Assembly: GCF_000003605.2 (NCBI RefSeq)
Contig: NW_003128468.1
Span: forward strand, 1 to 21,602
Length of the DNA stretch: 21,602 nucleotides
From: Saccoglossus kowalevskii
Taxonomy: Eukaryota; Hemichordata; Enteropneusta; Harrimaniidae
Direction: 5' to 3'
A program made the translations under genes and the position numbers. The notes beneath the pieces were generated by a model. The model saw only the letters and a list, made by a program, of their open reading frames with translations. It was not told where the DNA came from and did no database searches. Within the stretch, counting starts at the first letter, position 1. Every line of letters begins with the position of its first letter. Below are positions 11,529 to 21,284 of this stretch, piece by piece.

Positions 11529-12168
11529 ATGTGTCTTTGACCACAAGCACGTTAGTGTAATATAAGCAATGTGTCGTTGACCACAATCACATTAGTATAA
11601 TATAAGCAATGTGTCTTTGACCACAATCACGTTAGTGTAATATAAGCAATGTGTCTTTGACCACCATCACGTTAGTGTAATATAAGCAATGTGTCTTTGA
11701 CTACCATCACGTTAGTGTAATGTAAGCAATGTGTCTCTGACCACCATCACTTCAGTGTAATATGAGCAATGTGTTTTTGACCACTGTCACGTTAGTGTAA
11801 TATAAGCAATGTGTCTTTGACCACCATCACGTTAGTGTAATATAAGCAATGTGTCTTTGGACACCATCGCGTCAGTGTAATATAAGCAAAGTGTCTTTGA
11901 CCACCATCACGTCAGTGTAATATAAGCAATGTGTTTTTGACCACCATCACGTTAGTGTAATATGAGCAATGTGTTTTTGACCACCATCACGTTAGTGAAA
12001 TATAAGCAATATGTCTTTGACCACCATCATGTCAGTGTAATAAAAGCAATGTGTCTATGACCACCATCACGTCAGAGTAATATTAGCAATGCGTTTTTCA
12101 CCACCATCCCGTTAGTGTAATATAAGCAACGTGTCTTTGACCACTATCATGGTAGTATAATATAAGCA
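11529..12168 (+). repeat. Family A segment a6-a21, near copy of 1001-1640
   Basis: Sixteen monomers with no length change match 1001-1640 monomer by monomer. I count about five differences in 640 bp: GTTAG for GTTTG at 11529, ATGTGT for ATGTTT at 11609, CTTCAG for CGTCAG at 11729, and two in the last monomer (12129, CACTATC and GTATAAT). The two copies start 10,528 bp apart. The segment stops abruptly at the degraded stretch that begins at 12169. Confidence 0.8.
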
Positions 12169-12526
12169 ATGTGTGCTTGTCCACAGTTACGTTAGTGTAA
12201 TATAAGCAACGTGTGTTTGATCACAAGCTCCTTAGTGTAATATATGCAATGCGTCGTGACCACAATCACAATAGTATAATATAAGCAATGTGTCTTGATC
12301 ACAATCACGTTAGTGTAATATAAGCATATTGTCTTTGACCACAGGGGGGTTAGTGTAATATAAGCAATGTGTCTTTGTATACCATCAGGTTAGTGTAATG
12401 TAAGCAAGGGGTTTCGGCCCACCATCAGGTCAGTGTAATAAGAGCAATGTGTTTTTGCCCACTGTCACGTTAGTGTAATATAAGCAATGGGTTTTTGACC
12501 ACCATCACGTTAGTGTAATATAAGCA
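12169..12526 (+). repeat. Degraded family A stretch that keeps higher-order order
   Basis: Nine monomers with about 38 differences in 358 bp against their A counterparts, against under 1% in the adjoining 640 bp. The identity of each monomer can still be read in order: CCGTC-like (12169), ACAAGC (12209), CGTGACCACAATC (12249, 39 bp), ACAATC (12288, 39 bp), canonical with a run of six G (12327), TACCATC ending ATGTAAGCA (12367), GTCAG ending AAGAGCA (12407), ACTGTC (12447) and canonical-like (12487). Changes lean toward G and C. It is either an old, unhomogenised relic or a stretch of poor consensus sequence. Confidence 0.75.
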
Positions 12527-12806
12527 ATGTGTCTTTATACACCATCACGTTGGTGTAATATAAGCAATGTGACTTTGACCACCATCACGTTATTGTAATA
12601 TAAGCAATGTGTCTTAGACCACCATCACGTTAGTGTAATATAAACAATGTGTCTCTGACCACCATCACTTGAGTGTAATATAAGCAATGTGTCTTTGACC
12701 ATCATCACGTTAGTGTAATATAAGCAATGTGTCTTTGACCACCATCACGTTAGTGTAATATAAGCAATGTGTCTTTGACCATCATCACGTTAGTGTAATA
12801 TAAGCA
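12527..12806 (+). repeat. Short family C segment
   Basis: Seven monomers: TATACACC with GTTGGTG (12527), GACTTTG with GTTATTG (12567), CTTAGACC ending ATAAACA (12607), CTCTG with CACTTGAG (12647), CATCATC (12687), canonical (12727), CATCATC (12767). The GACTTTG/GTTATTG plus CTTAGACC/ATAAACA pair recurs at 20606-20685. The 12647-12806 order recurs at 17606-17765. The TATACACC at 12527 can be read as a changed GGACACC, the expected next A monomer, so the switch to C probably lies inside this unit. Confidence 0.65.
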
Positions 12807-13847
12807 ATGTTTTTTTGACCACCATCACGTTAGTGTAATATAAGCAATTTGTCTTTGACCACCATCACGTTAGTGTAATATAAGCAATGCGTCTCTGACC
12901 AACATCACGTTAGTGTAATATAAGCAATGCGTCTTTGACCAGCATCACGTTAGTGTAATATAAGAAATGTGTCTCTGACCAACATCACTTTAGTGTAATA
13001 TAAGCAATGCGTCTTTGACCACCATCACGTTAGTGTAATATAAGCAATGCGTCTTTGAGCAGCATCACGTTAGTGTAATATAAGCAGTGTGTCTCTGACG
13101 AACATCACGTTAGTGTAATATAAGCAATGTGTCTCTGACCACCATCACGTTAGTGCAATATAAGTAATGTGTCTTTGACCACCATCACGTTATTGTAATA
13201 TAAGCAATGTGTTTTTGACCACCATCACGTTAGTGTAATATAAGCAATGCGTCTTTGACCACCATCACGTTAGTGCAATATAAGCAATGTGTCTTTGACC
13301 ACCATCACGTTAGTGTAATATAAGCAATGTTTTTTTGACCACCATCACTTTAGTGTAATATAAGCAATGTGTCTCTGACCACCATCACGTCAGTGTAATA
13401 TAAGCAATGTGTTTTTGACCACCATCACGTTAGTGTAATATAAGCAATGCGTCTTTGACCAGCATCACGTTAGTGTAATATAAGCAATGTGTCTCTGACC
13501 AACATCACTTTAGTGTAATATAAGCAATGCGTCTTTGACCACCATCACGTTAGTGTAATATAAGCAATACGTCTCTGACCAACATCACGTTAGTGTAATA
13601 TAAGCAATGCGTCTTTGACCACCATCACGTTAGTGTAATATAAGCAATGCGTCTCTGACCAACATCAAGTTAGTGTAATATAAACAATGCGTCTTAAACC
13701 AGCATCACGTTAGTGTAATATAAGCAATGTGTCTCTGACCAACATCACGTTAGTGTAATATAAGCAATGCGTCTTTGACCAGCATCACGTTAGTGTAATA
13801 TTTGCAATGTGTCTCTGACCAACATCACGTTAGTGTAATTATAAACA

Positions 13848-14527
13848 ATGCGTCTTTGACCAGCATCACGTTGGTATAATATAAGCAATGTGTCTCTGAT
13901 CAACATCACGTTAGTGTAATATAAGCAATGTGTCTCTGACCACCATCACGTTAGTGCAATATAAGTAATGTGTCTTTGACCACCATCACGTTATTGTAAT
14001 ATAAGCAATGTGTTTTTGACCACCATCACGTTAGTGTAATATAAGCAATGCGTCTTTGACCACCATCACATTAGTGTAATATAAGTAATTTGTCTTTGAC
14101 AACCATCACGTCAGTGTAATATAAGCGATGTGTCTTTGACCACCATCACGGTAGTATAATATAAGCAATATGTCTCTGAGCACCATCACGTTAGTGCAAT
14201 ATAAGAAATGTGTCTTTGACCACCATCACGTCAGTGTAATATAAGCAATGTGTCTCTGACCACCTTCACGTTAGTGCAATATAAGCAATGTGTCTTTGAC
14301 CACCATCACGTGAGTGTAATATAAGCAATGTTTTTTTGACCACCATCACGTTAGTGTAATATAAGCAATGTGTCTTTGACCACCATCACGTCAGTGTAAT
14401 ATAAGCAATGTGTTTTTGACCACCATCACGTTAGTGTAATATAAGCAATGCGTCTTTGACCAGCATCACGTAAGTGTAATATAAGCAATGTGTCTCTGAC
14501 CAACATCACGTTAGTGTAATATAAGCA
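13848..14527 (+). repeat. Block duplication, copy 1 (17 monomers)
   Basis: Seventeen monomers match 15770-16449 one for one, with about eight differences in 680 bp. Shared private variants include CTCTGATCAACATC (13888/15810), GTTATTG (13968/15890), CACATTAG (14048/15970), GAGCACC with the AAGAA end (14168/16090) and CGTAAG (14448/16370). Each copy is preceded by a 41-bp monomer with the AATTATA insertion (13807, 15729). After 14528 the two copies diverge. Confidence 0.8.
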
Positions 14528-15769
14528 ATGTGTCTCTGACCACCATCAGGTCAGTGTAATATAAGCAATGTGTTTGTGACCGCCATCACGTTAGTGTAAT
14601 ATATGCAATTTGTCTTTGACCACCATCACGTTAGTGTAATATAAGCAATGTGTCTCTGACCAACATCACGTTAGTGTAATATAAGCAATGCGTCTTTGAC
14701 CAGCATCACGTTAGTGTAATATAAGCAATGCGTCTCTGACCACCATCACGTTAGTGCAATATAAGTAATGTGTCTTTGACCACCATCACGTTATTGAAAT
14801 ATAAGCAATGTGTTTTTGACCACCATCACGTTAATGTAATATAAGCAATGCGTCTTTGACCACCATCACGTTAGTGTAATATAAGCAATTTGTCTTTGAC
14901 CACCATCACGTCAGTGTAATATAAGCGATGTGTCTTTGACCACCATCACGTTAGTGTAATATAAGTAATGTGTCTTTGACCACCATCACGGTAGTATAAT
15001 ATAAGCAATGTGTCTCTGACCACCATCACGTTAGTGCAATATAAGCAATGTGTCTTTGACCACCATCACGTCAGTTTAATATAAGCAATTTGTCTTTGAC
15101 CAGCATCACGTTAGTGTAATTATAAACAATGCGTCTTTGACCAGCATCACGTTAGTGTAATATAAGCAATGTGTCTCTAACCAACATCACGTTAGTGTAA
15201 TATAAGCAATATGTCACTGACCACCATCACGTTAGTGCAATATAAGCAATGTGTCTTTGACCACCATCACGTCAGTGCAATAAAAGCAATGTGTCCTTGT
15301 CCACCATCACGTTAGTGTAATATAAGCAATGTTTTTTTGACCACCATCACGTTAGTGTAATATAAGCAATGTGTCTCTGACCACCATCACGTTAGTGTAA
15401 TATAAGCAATGCGTCTCTGACCAACATCACGTTAGTGTAATATAAGCAATGCGTCTTTGACCAGCATCACGTTAGTGTAATATAAGCAATGTGTCTCTGA
15501 CCAACATCACTTTAGTGTAATATAAGCAATGCGTCTTTGACCACCATCACGTTAGTGTAATATAAGCAATGTGTCTCTGACCACCATCACGTTAGTGTAA
15601 TATAAGTAATGTGTCTTTGACCAGCATCACGGTAGTAAAATATAAGCAATATGTCTCTGACCACCATCACGTTAGTGCAATATAAGCAATGTGTCTTTGA
15701 CCACCATCACGTCAGTGTAATATAAGCAATGTGTCTCTGACCACCTTCGCGTTAGTGCAATTATAAGCA

Positions 15770-16449
15770 ATGTGTCTTTGACCAGCATCACGTTAGTATA
15801 ATATAAGCAATGTGTCTCTGATCAACATCACGTTAGTGTAATATAAGCAATGTGTCTCTGACCACCATCACGTTAGTGCAATATAAGTAATGTGTCTTTG
15901 ACCACCATCACGTTATTGTAATATAAGCAATGTGTTTTTGACCACCATCACGTTAGTGTAATATAAGCAATGCGTCTTTGACCACCATCACATTAGTGTA
16001 ATATAAGCAATTTGTCTTTGACCACCATCACGTCAGTGTAATATAAGCGATGTGTCTTTGACCACCATCACGGTAGTATAATATAAGCAATATGTCTCTG
16101 AGCACCATCACGTTAGTGCAATATAAGAAATATGTCTTTGACCACCATCACGTCAGTGTAATATAAGCAATGTGTCTCTGACCACCTTCACGTTAGTGCA
16201 ATATAAGCAATGTGTCTTTGACCACCATCACGTTAGTGTAATATAAGCAATGTTTTTTTGACCACCATCACGTTAGTGTAATATAAGCAATGTGTCTCTG
16301 ACCACCATCACGTCAGTGTAATATAAGCAATGTGTTGTTGACCACCATCACGTTAGTGTAATATAAGCAATGCGTCTTTGACCAGCATCACGTAAGTGTA
16401 ATATAAGCAATGTGTCTCTGACCAACATCACGTTAGTGTAATATAAGCA
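15770..16449 (+). repeat. Block duplication, copy 2 (17 monomers)
   Basis: Second copy of the 680-bp block at 13848-14527, offset by 1,922 bp. The 2 bp beyond 48 whole monomers come from the T insertions at 15088 and 15729. Differences from copy 1 include ATGTGT for ATGCGT (15770), AAGCA for AAGTA (15970), ACCACC for ACAACC (16010), ATATGTC (16130) and TTGTTG (16330). The copy ends where a 120-bp trimer repeat begins. Confidence 0.8.
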
Positions 16450-16609
16450 ATGCGTCTTTGACCACCATCACGTCAGTGTAATATAAGCGATGCGTCTTTG
16501 ACCAGCATCACGTAAGTGTAATATAAGCAATGTGTCTCTGGCCAACATCACGTTAGTGTAATATAAGCAATGCGTCTTTGACCACCATCACGTCAGTGTA
16601 ATATAAGCA
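16370..16609 (+). repeat. 120-bp trimer duplicated in tandem
   Basis: Three monomers, ATGCGTC/CAGCATCACGTAAG, CTC/CAACATC and ATGCGTC/GTCAG, occur at 16370-16489 and again at 16490-16609. The only changes I see are CTGGCC for CTGACC at 16530 and AAGCG against AAGCA at the trimer ends. The shared CGTAAG variant shows the two trimers are immediate copies rather than chance neighbours. Confidence 0.75.
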
Positions 16610-16889
16610 ATGTGTTTTTGACCACCATCACGTTAGTGTAATATAAGCAATTTGTCTTTGACCACCATCACGTTAGTGTAATATAATCAATGTGTCTCTG
16701 ACCAACATCACGTTAGTGTAATATAAGCAATGCGTCTTTGACCACCATCACGTCAGTGTAATATAAGCAATGTGTTTTTGACCACCATCACGTTAGTGTA
16801 ATATAAGCAATTTGTCTTTGACCACCATCACGTTAGTGTAATATAAGCAATGCGTCTCTGACCAACATCACGTTAGTGTAATATAAGCA
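16570..16889 (+). repeat. 160-bp tetramer duplicated in tandem
   Basis: Four monomers, ATGCGTC/GTCAG, TTTTT, ATTTGTC and CTC/CAACATC, occur at 16570-16729 and again at 16730-16889. Differences are the ATAATCA end at 16650 and ATGCGT for ATGTGT at 16850. It overlaps the end of the trimer duplication at 16570-16609, so two successive exchanges of different size used neighbouring monomers. Confidence 0.7.
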
Positions 16890-17369
16890 ATGCGTCTTTG
16901 ACCAGCATCACGTTAGTGTAATATAAGCAATGTGTCTCTGACCAACATCACTTTAGTGTAATATAAGCAATGCGTCTTTGACCACCATCACGTTAGTGTA
17001 ATATAAGCAATGCGTCTCTGACCAACATCACGTTAGTGTAATATAAGCAATGCGTCTTTGACCAGCATCACGTTATTGCAATATAAGTAATGTGTCTTTG
17101 ACCACCATCACGTTATTGTAATATAAGCAATGCGTCTTAGACCAGCATCACGTTAGTGTAATATAAGCAATGTGTCTCTGACCAAAATCACGTTAGTGTA
17201 ATATAAGCAATTTGTCTTTGACCGCCATCACGTCAGTGTAATATAAGCAATGTGTTTTTGACCACCATCACGTTAGTGTAATATAAGCAATGCGTCTCTG
17301 ACCAACGTCACGTTAGTGTAATATAAGCAATGCGTCTTTGACCAGCATCACGTTAGTGTAATATAATCA

Positions 17370-17645
17370 ATGTGTCTCTGACCGAAGCATCACTTTAGTG
17401 TAATATAAGCAATGCGTCTTTGACCACCATCACGTTAGTGTAAAAAAAGCAATGCGTCTCTGACCATCATCACGTTAGTGTAATATAAGCGATGCGTCTT
17501 TGACCAGCATCCCGTTAGTGTATATAACCGATGTGTCTTTGACCATCATCACCGTATTATAATATAACATGTGTCTCTGACCACCATCACGTCGTGTATA
17601 TAACAAAGTGTCTCTGACCACCATCACTAGAGTGTAATATAAACA
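17370..17645 (+). repeat. Indel-rich degraded stretch at the B to C junction
   Basis: Seven monomers measuring 42, 40, 40, 39, 38, 37 and 40 bp. Seen changes: CCGAAGCATC (17370), a seven-A run before GCA (17412), CATCATC in an ATGCGTCTC monomer (17452), CCCG with TATATAACCG (17492), ACCGTATTATAAT with AATATAAC (17531), CGTCGTGTATATAAC (17569) and CACTAGAG (17606). Several look like loss of single A or G bases (CAG to CG, TAATA to TATA, AAGCA to ACA). Family B lies to the left. The right side continues as family C in clean 40-bp units from 17646. Confidence 0.75.
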
Positions 17646-19164
17646 ATGTGTCTTTGACCATCATCACGTTAGTGTAATATAAGCAATGTGTCTTTGACCA
17701 CCATCACGTTAGGGTAATATAAGCAATGTGTCTTTGACCATCATCACGTTAGTGTAATATAAGCAATGTGTTTTTGACCACCATCACGTCAGTATCATAT
17801 AAGCAATGTGTCTTTGACCATCATCACGTTAGTGTAATATAAGCAATGTATCTTTGACTACCACCACGTTAGTGTAATATAAGCAATGTGTCTTTGACCA
17901 TCATCACGTTAGAGTAATATAAGCAATGTGTGTTGACCACCATCACGTTGGTGTAATATAAGCAATGTGTCTTTGACCACCATCACGTTGGTGTAATATA
18001 AGCAATGTGTTTTTGACCACCGTCACGTTAGTGTAATTTAAGCAACGTGTCTTTGACCACCATGACGTCAGTGTAATATAAGCAATGTGTTTTTGACCAC
18101 CATCACGTTAGTGTAATATAAGCAATGTGTCTTAGACCACCATCACTTTAGTGTAATATAAGCAATGTGTCTCTGACCACCATCAAGTCAGTGTAATTTA
18201 AGCAATGTGTTTTTGACCACCGTCACGTTAGTGTAATATAAGCAATGCGTCTTTGACCATCATCACGTTAGTGCAATATAAGCAATGTGTCTTTGACAAC
18301 CGTCACGTTAGTGTAATATAAGCAATGTGTTTTTGACCACCATCACGTTAGTGTAATATAAGCAAGGTGTTTCTGACTACCATCACGTCAGTGTAATATA
18401 AGCAATGTGTCTTTGACCACCACCACTTGAGTGTAATATAAGCAATGTGTATTTGACCATCATCACGTTAGTGTAATAAAAGCAATGTGTCTTTGACCAC
18501 CATCACGTTAGTATAATATAAGCAATGTGTCGTTGACCATCATCACGTTAGTGTAATATAAGCAATGTGTTTTTGACCACCATCACGTCAGTATAATATA
18601 AGCAATGTGTCTTTGACCATCATCACGTTAGTGTAATACAAGCAATGTGTCTTTGACTACCATCACGTTAGTGTAATATAAGCAATGTGTATTTGACCAT
18701 CATCACGTTAGTGTAATATAAGCAATGTGTCTTTGACCACCATCACGTTGGTGTAATATAAGCAATGTGCCTTTGACCACCATCACGTTGGTGTAATATA
18801 AGCAATGTGTCTTTGACCACCATCACGTTGGTGTAATATAAGCAATGTGTTTTTGACCACCATCACGTTAGTGTAATATAAGCAATGTGTTTCTGACTAC
18901 CATCACGTCAGTGTAATATAAGCAATGTGTCTTTGACCACCACCACTTGAGTGTAATATAAGCAATGTGTCTTTGACCATAATCACGTTAGTGTAATAAA
19001 AGCAATGTGCCTTTGACCACCATCACGTTAGTGTAATATAAGCAATGTGTCTTTGACCATCATCACGTTAGTGTAATATAAGCAATGTGTTTTTGACCAC
19101 TGTCACGTTAGTGTAATATAAGCAATGTGTCTCTGACCATCATCACGTTAGTGTAATATGAGCA
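17646..19164 (+). repeat. Family C satellite segment, main block
   Basis: About 38 monomers dominated by CATCATC centres. The module CATCATC, TTTTT with GTCAGTATAAT (one copy reads GTCAGTATCAT), CATCATC, GACTACC[A/C]CC, ATTTGACCATCATC occurs at 17726-17925 (its last unit reading CTTTGACCATCATC) and 18525-18724. GTTGGTG monomers occur at 17926 (39 bp, GTGTTGACC), 17965, 18725, 18765 and 18805. A TTTCTGACTACC, CACCACTTGAG, CAT(C/A)ATC-AATAAAAGCA run occurs at 18365-18484 and at 18885-19004, exactly 520 bp apart, giving a 13-monomer local period. Confidence 0.75.
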
Positions 19165-19765
19165 ATGTGTTTTTGACCACTGTCACGTTAGTGTAATATG
19201 AGCAAAGTGTCTTTGACCACAATCACGTTAGTGTAATATAAGCAATGTGTCTTTGACCATCATCACGTTAGTGTAATATAAGCAATGTGTCTTTGACCAC
19301 CATCACGGTAGTATATTATAAGCAATGTGTCTTTGACCACAATCACGTTAGTGTAATATAAGCAATGTGTCTTTGACCACAATCACGTTAGTGTAATAAA
19401 AGCAATGTGACTCTGACCACCCTCACGTCAGTGTAATATAAGCAATGTGTTTTTGTCCACCGTCACGTTAGTGTAATATAAGCAATGTGTCTTTGACCAC
19501 AATCACGTTAGTGTAATATAAGCAATGTGTCATTTGACCACCATCACGTTAGTGTAATATAAGCAATGTGTCTTTGACTACCATCACGTTAGTGTAATGT
19601 AATCAATGTGTCTCTGACCACCATCACGTCAGTGTAATATGAGCAATGTGTTTTTGACCACTGTCACGTTAGTGTAATATAAGCAATGTGTCTTTGACCA
19701 CCATCACGTTAGTGTAATATAAGCAATGTGTCTTTGACCACCATCGCGTCAGTGTAATATAAGCA
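19165..19765 (+). repeat. Short family A segment inserted between C blocks
   Basis: ACTGTC (19165), AAGTGTC/ACAATC fused monomer (19205), CATCATC (19245), a1 marker ACGGTAGTATATT (19285), ACAATC, ACAATC ending AATAAAAGCA (19365), GACTCTG with CCCTC (19405), TTTTTGTCC with CCGTC (19445) and ACAATC (19485). The 19525 monomer (41 bp, GTCATTTGACC) stands where a6-a9 should be, so those markers, including CGTTGACC/CATTAGTAT, are missing. The A order resumes with GACTACC/ATGTAATCA (19566), ATGAGCA (19606), ACTGTC (19646), canonical and CATCGCG (19726). Confidence 0.75.
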
Positions 19766-20885
19766 AAGTGTCTTTGACCACCATCACGTTAGTGCAATAT
19801 AAGCAATGTGTCTTTGACCAACATCACGTTGGTGTAATATAAGCAATGTGACATTGACCACCATCACGTTAGTGTAATATAAGCAATGTGTCTTAGACCA
19901 CCATCACGTTAGTGTAATATAAGCAATGTGTCTCTGACCACCATCACGTCAGTGTAATTTAAGCAATGTGTTTTTGACCACCGTCACGTTAGTGTAATAT
20001 AAGCAATGTGTCTTTGACCATCATCACGTTAGTGTAATATAAGCAATGTGTTTTTGACCACCATCACGTCAGTATAATATAAGCAATGTATCTTTGACCA
20101 TCATCACGTTAGTGTAATATAAGCAATGTGTCTTTGACTACCATCACGTTAGTGTAATATAAGCAATGTGTATTTGACCATCATCACGTTAGTGTAATAT
20201 AAGCAATGTGACATTGACCACCATCACGTTAGTGTAATATAAGCAATGTGTCTTAGACCACCATCACGTTAGTGTAATATAAGCAATGTGTCTTAGACCA
20301 CCATCACGTTAGTGTAATATAAGCAATGTGTCTTTGACCACCATCACGTTAGTGTAATATAAGCAATGTGTTTTTGACCACCATCACGTTAGTGTAATAT
20401 AAGCAATGTGTCTTTGACCACCATCACGTTAGTGTAATATAAACAATGTGTCTCTGACCACCATCACTTGAGTGTAATATAAGCAATGTGTCTTTGACCA
20501 TCATCACGTTAGTGTAATATAAGCAATGTGTCTTTGACCATCATCACGTTAGTGTAATATAAGCAATGTGTCTTTGACCATCATCACGTTAGTGTAATAT
20601 AAGTAATGTGACTTTGACCACCATCACGTTATTGTAATATAAGCAATGTGTCTTAGACCACCATCACGTTAGTGTAATATAAACAATGTGTCTCTGACCA
20701 CCATCACGTTAGTGTAATATAAGCAATGTGTCTTTGACCATCATCACGTTAGTGTAATATAAGCAATGTGTTTTTGACCACCATCACGTCAGTATAATAT
20801 AAGCAATGTGTCTTTGACCATCATCACGTTAGTGTAATATAAGCAATGTGTCTTTGACTACCACCACGTTAGTGTAATATAAGCA

Positions 20886-21004
20886 ATGTGTATTTGACCA
20901 TCATCACGTTAGTGTAAATATAATGTGTCTTGGACCACCATCACGTTGGGTGTAATATAAGCAATGTGTCTTTGACCACCATCACGTTTAGTGTAATATG
21001 AGCA
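20886..21004 (+). repeat. Three consecutive off-length monomers in family C
   Basis: Lengths are 37 bp (20886: an extra A gives GTAAATATAATGTG and the AGCA end is lost), 41 bp (20923: TTGGACC and GTTGGGTG) and 41 bp (20964: GTTTAGTG, ATATGAGCA). Together the three measure 119 bp, close to three normal units. It is the only cluster of length changes in the last 2 kb apart from the single 39-bp monomer at 21445. Confidence 0.7.
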
Positions 21005-21284
21005 ATGTGTTTTGGACCACCATCACGTTAGTGTAATATAAGCAATGTGTCTTTGACCACCATCACGTTAGTGTAATATAAGCAATGTGTCTTAGACCAC
21101 TATCACGTTAGTGTAATATAAGCAATGTGTCTTTGACCATCAACACGTTAGTGTAATATAAGCAATGTGTCTTTGACCATAATCACGTTTGTGTAATATA
21201 AGCAATGTGTTGTTGACCACCATCACGTTGGTGTAATATAAGCAACGTGCCTTTGACCACCATCACGTCAGCGTAATATAAGCA

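Larger units (their letters stand above)
12807..17369 (+). repeat. Family B satellite segment, third and longest block
   Basis: About 114 monomers, rich in ATGCGTC/CAGCATC and CTC/CAACATC pairs (for example 12887-13126, 13447-13927, 15409-15568, 16850-17089). The ATTTGTC/GTCAG/AAGCG marker recurs at 14088, 14888 and 16010. Length changes are few. Three are the same insertion, an extra T giving AATTATAA (13807, 15088, 15729, each 41 bp), which suggests they descend from one event spread by duplication. The order of 12847-13046 recurs at 16810-17009. ACTTTAG variants of the CAACATC monomer recur at 12967, 13487, 15489 and 16930. Confidence 0.75.

Noticed and set aside
12327-12366. Insertion or gene fragment at the G-rich monomer
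   Set aside because: The G run replaces bases of a normal monomer without changing its 40-bp length, and the neighbours follow higher-order order, so nothing is inserted.
17492-17605. Attachment site or mobile element footprint at the indel cluster
   Set aside because: No terminal inverted repeats, target-site duplication or foreign sequence is seen. All bases can still be aligned to the monomer with small gaps.
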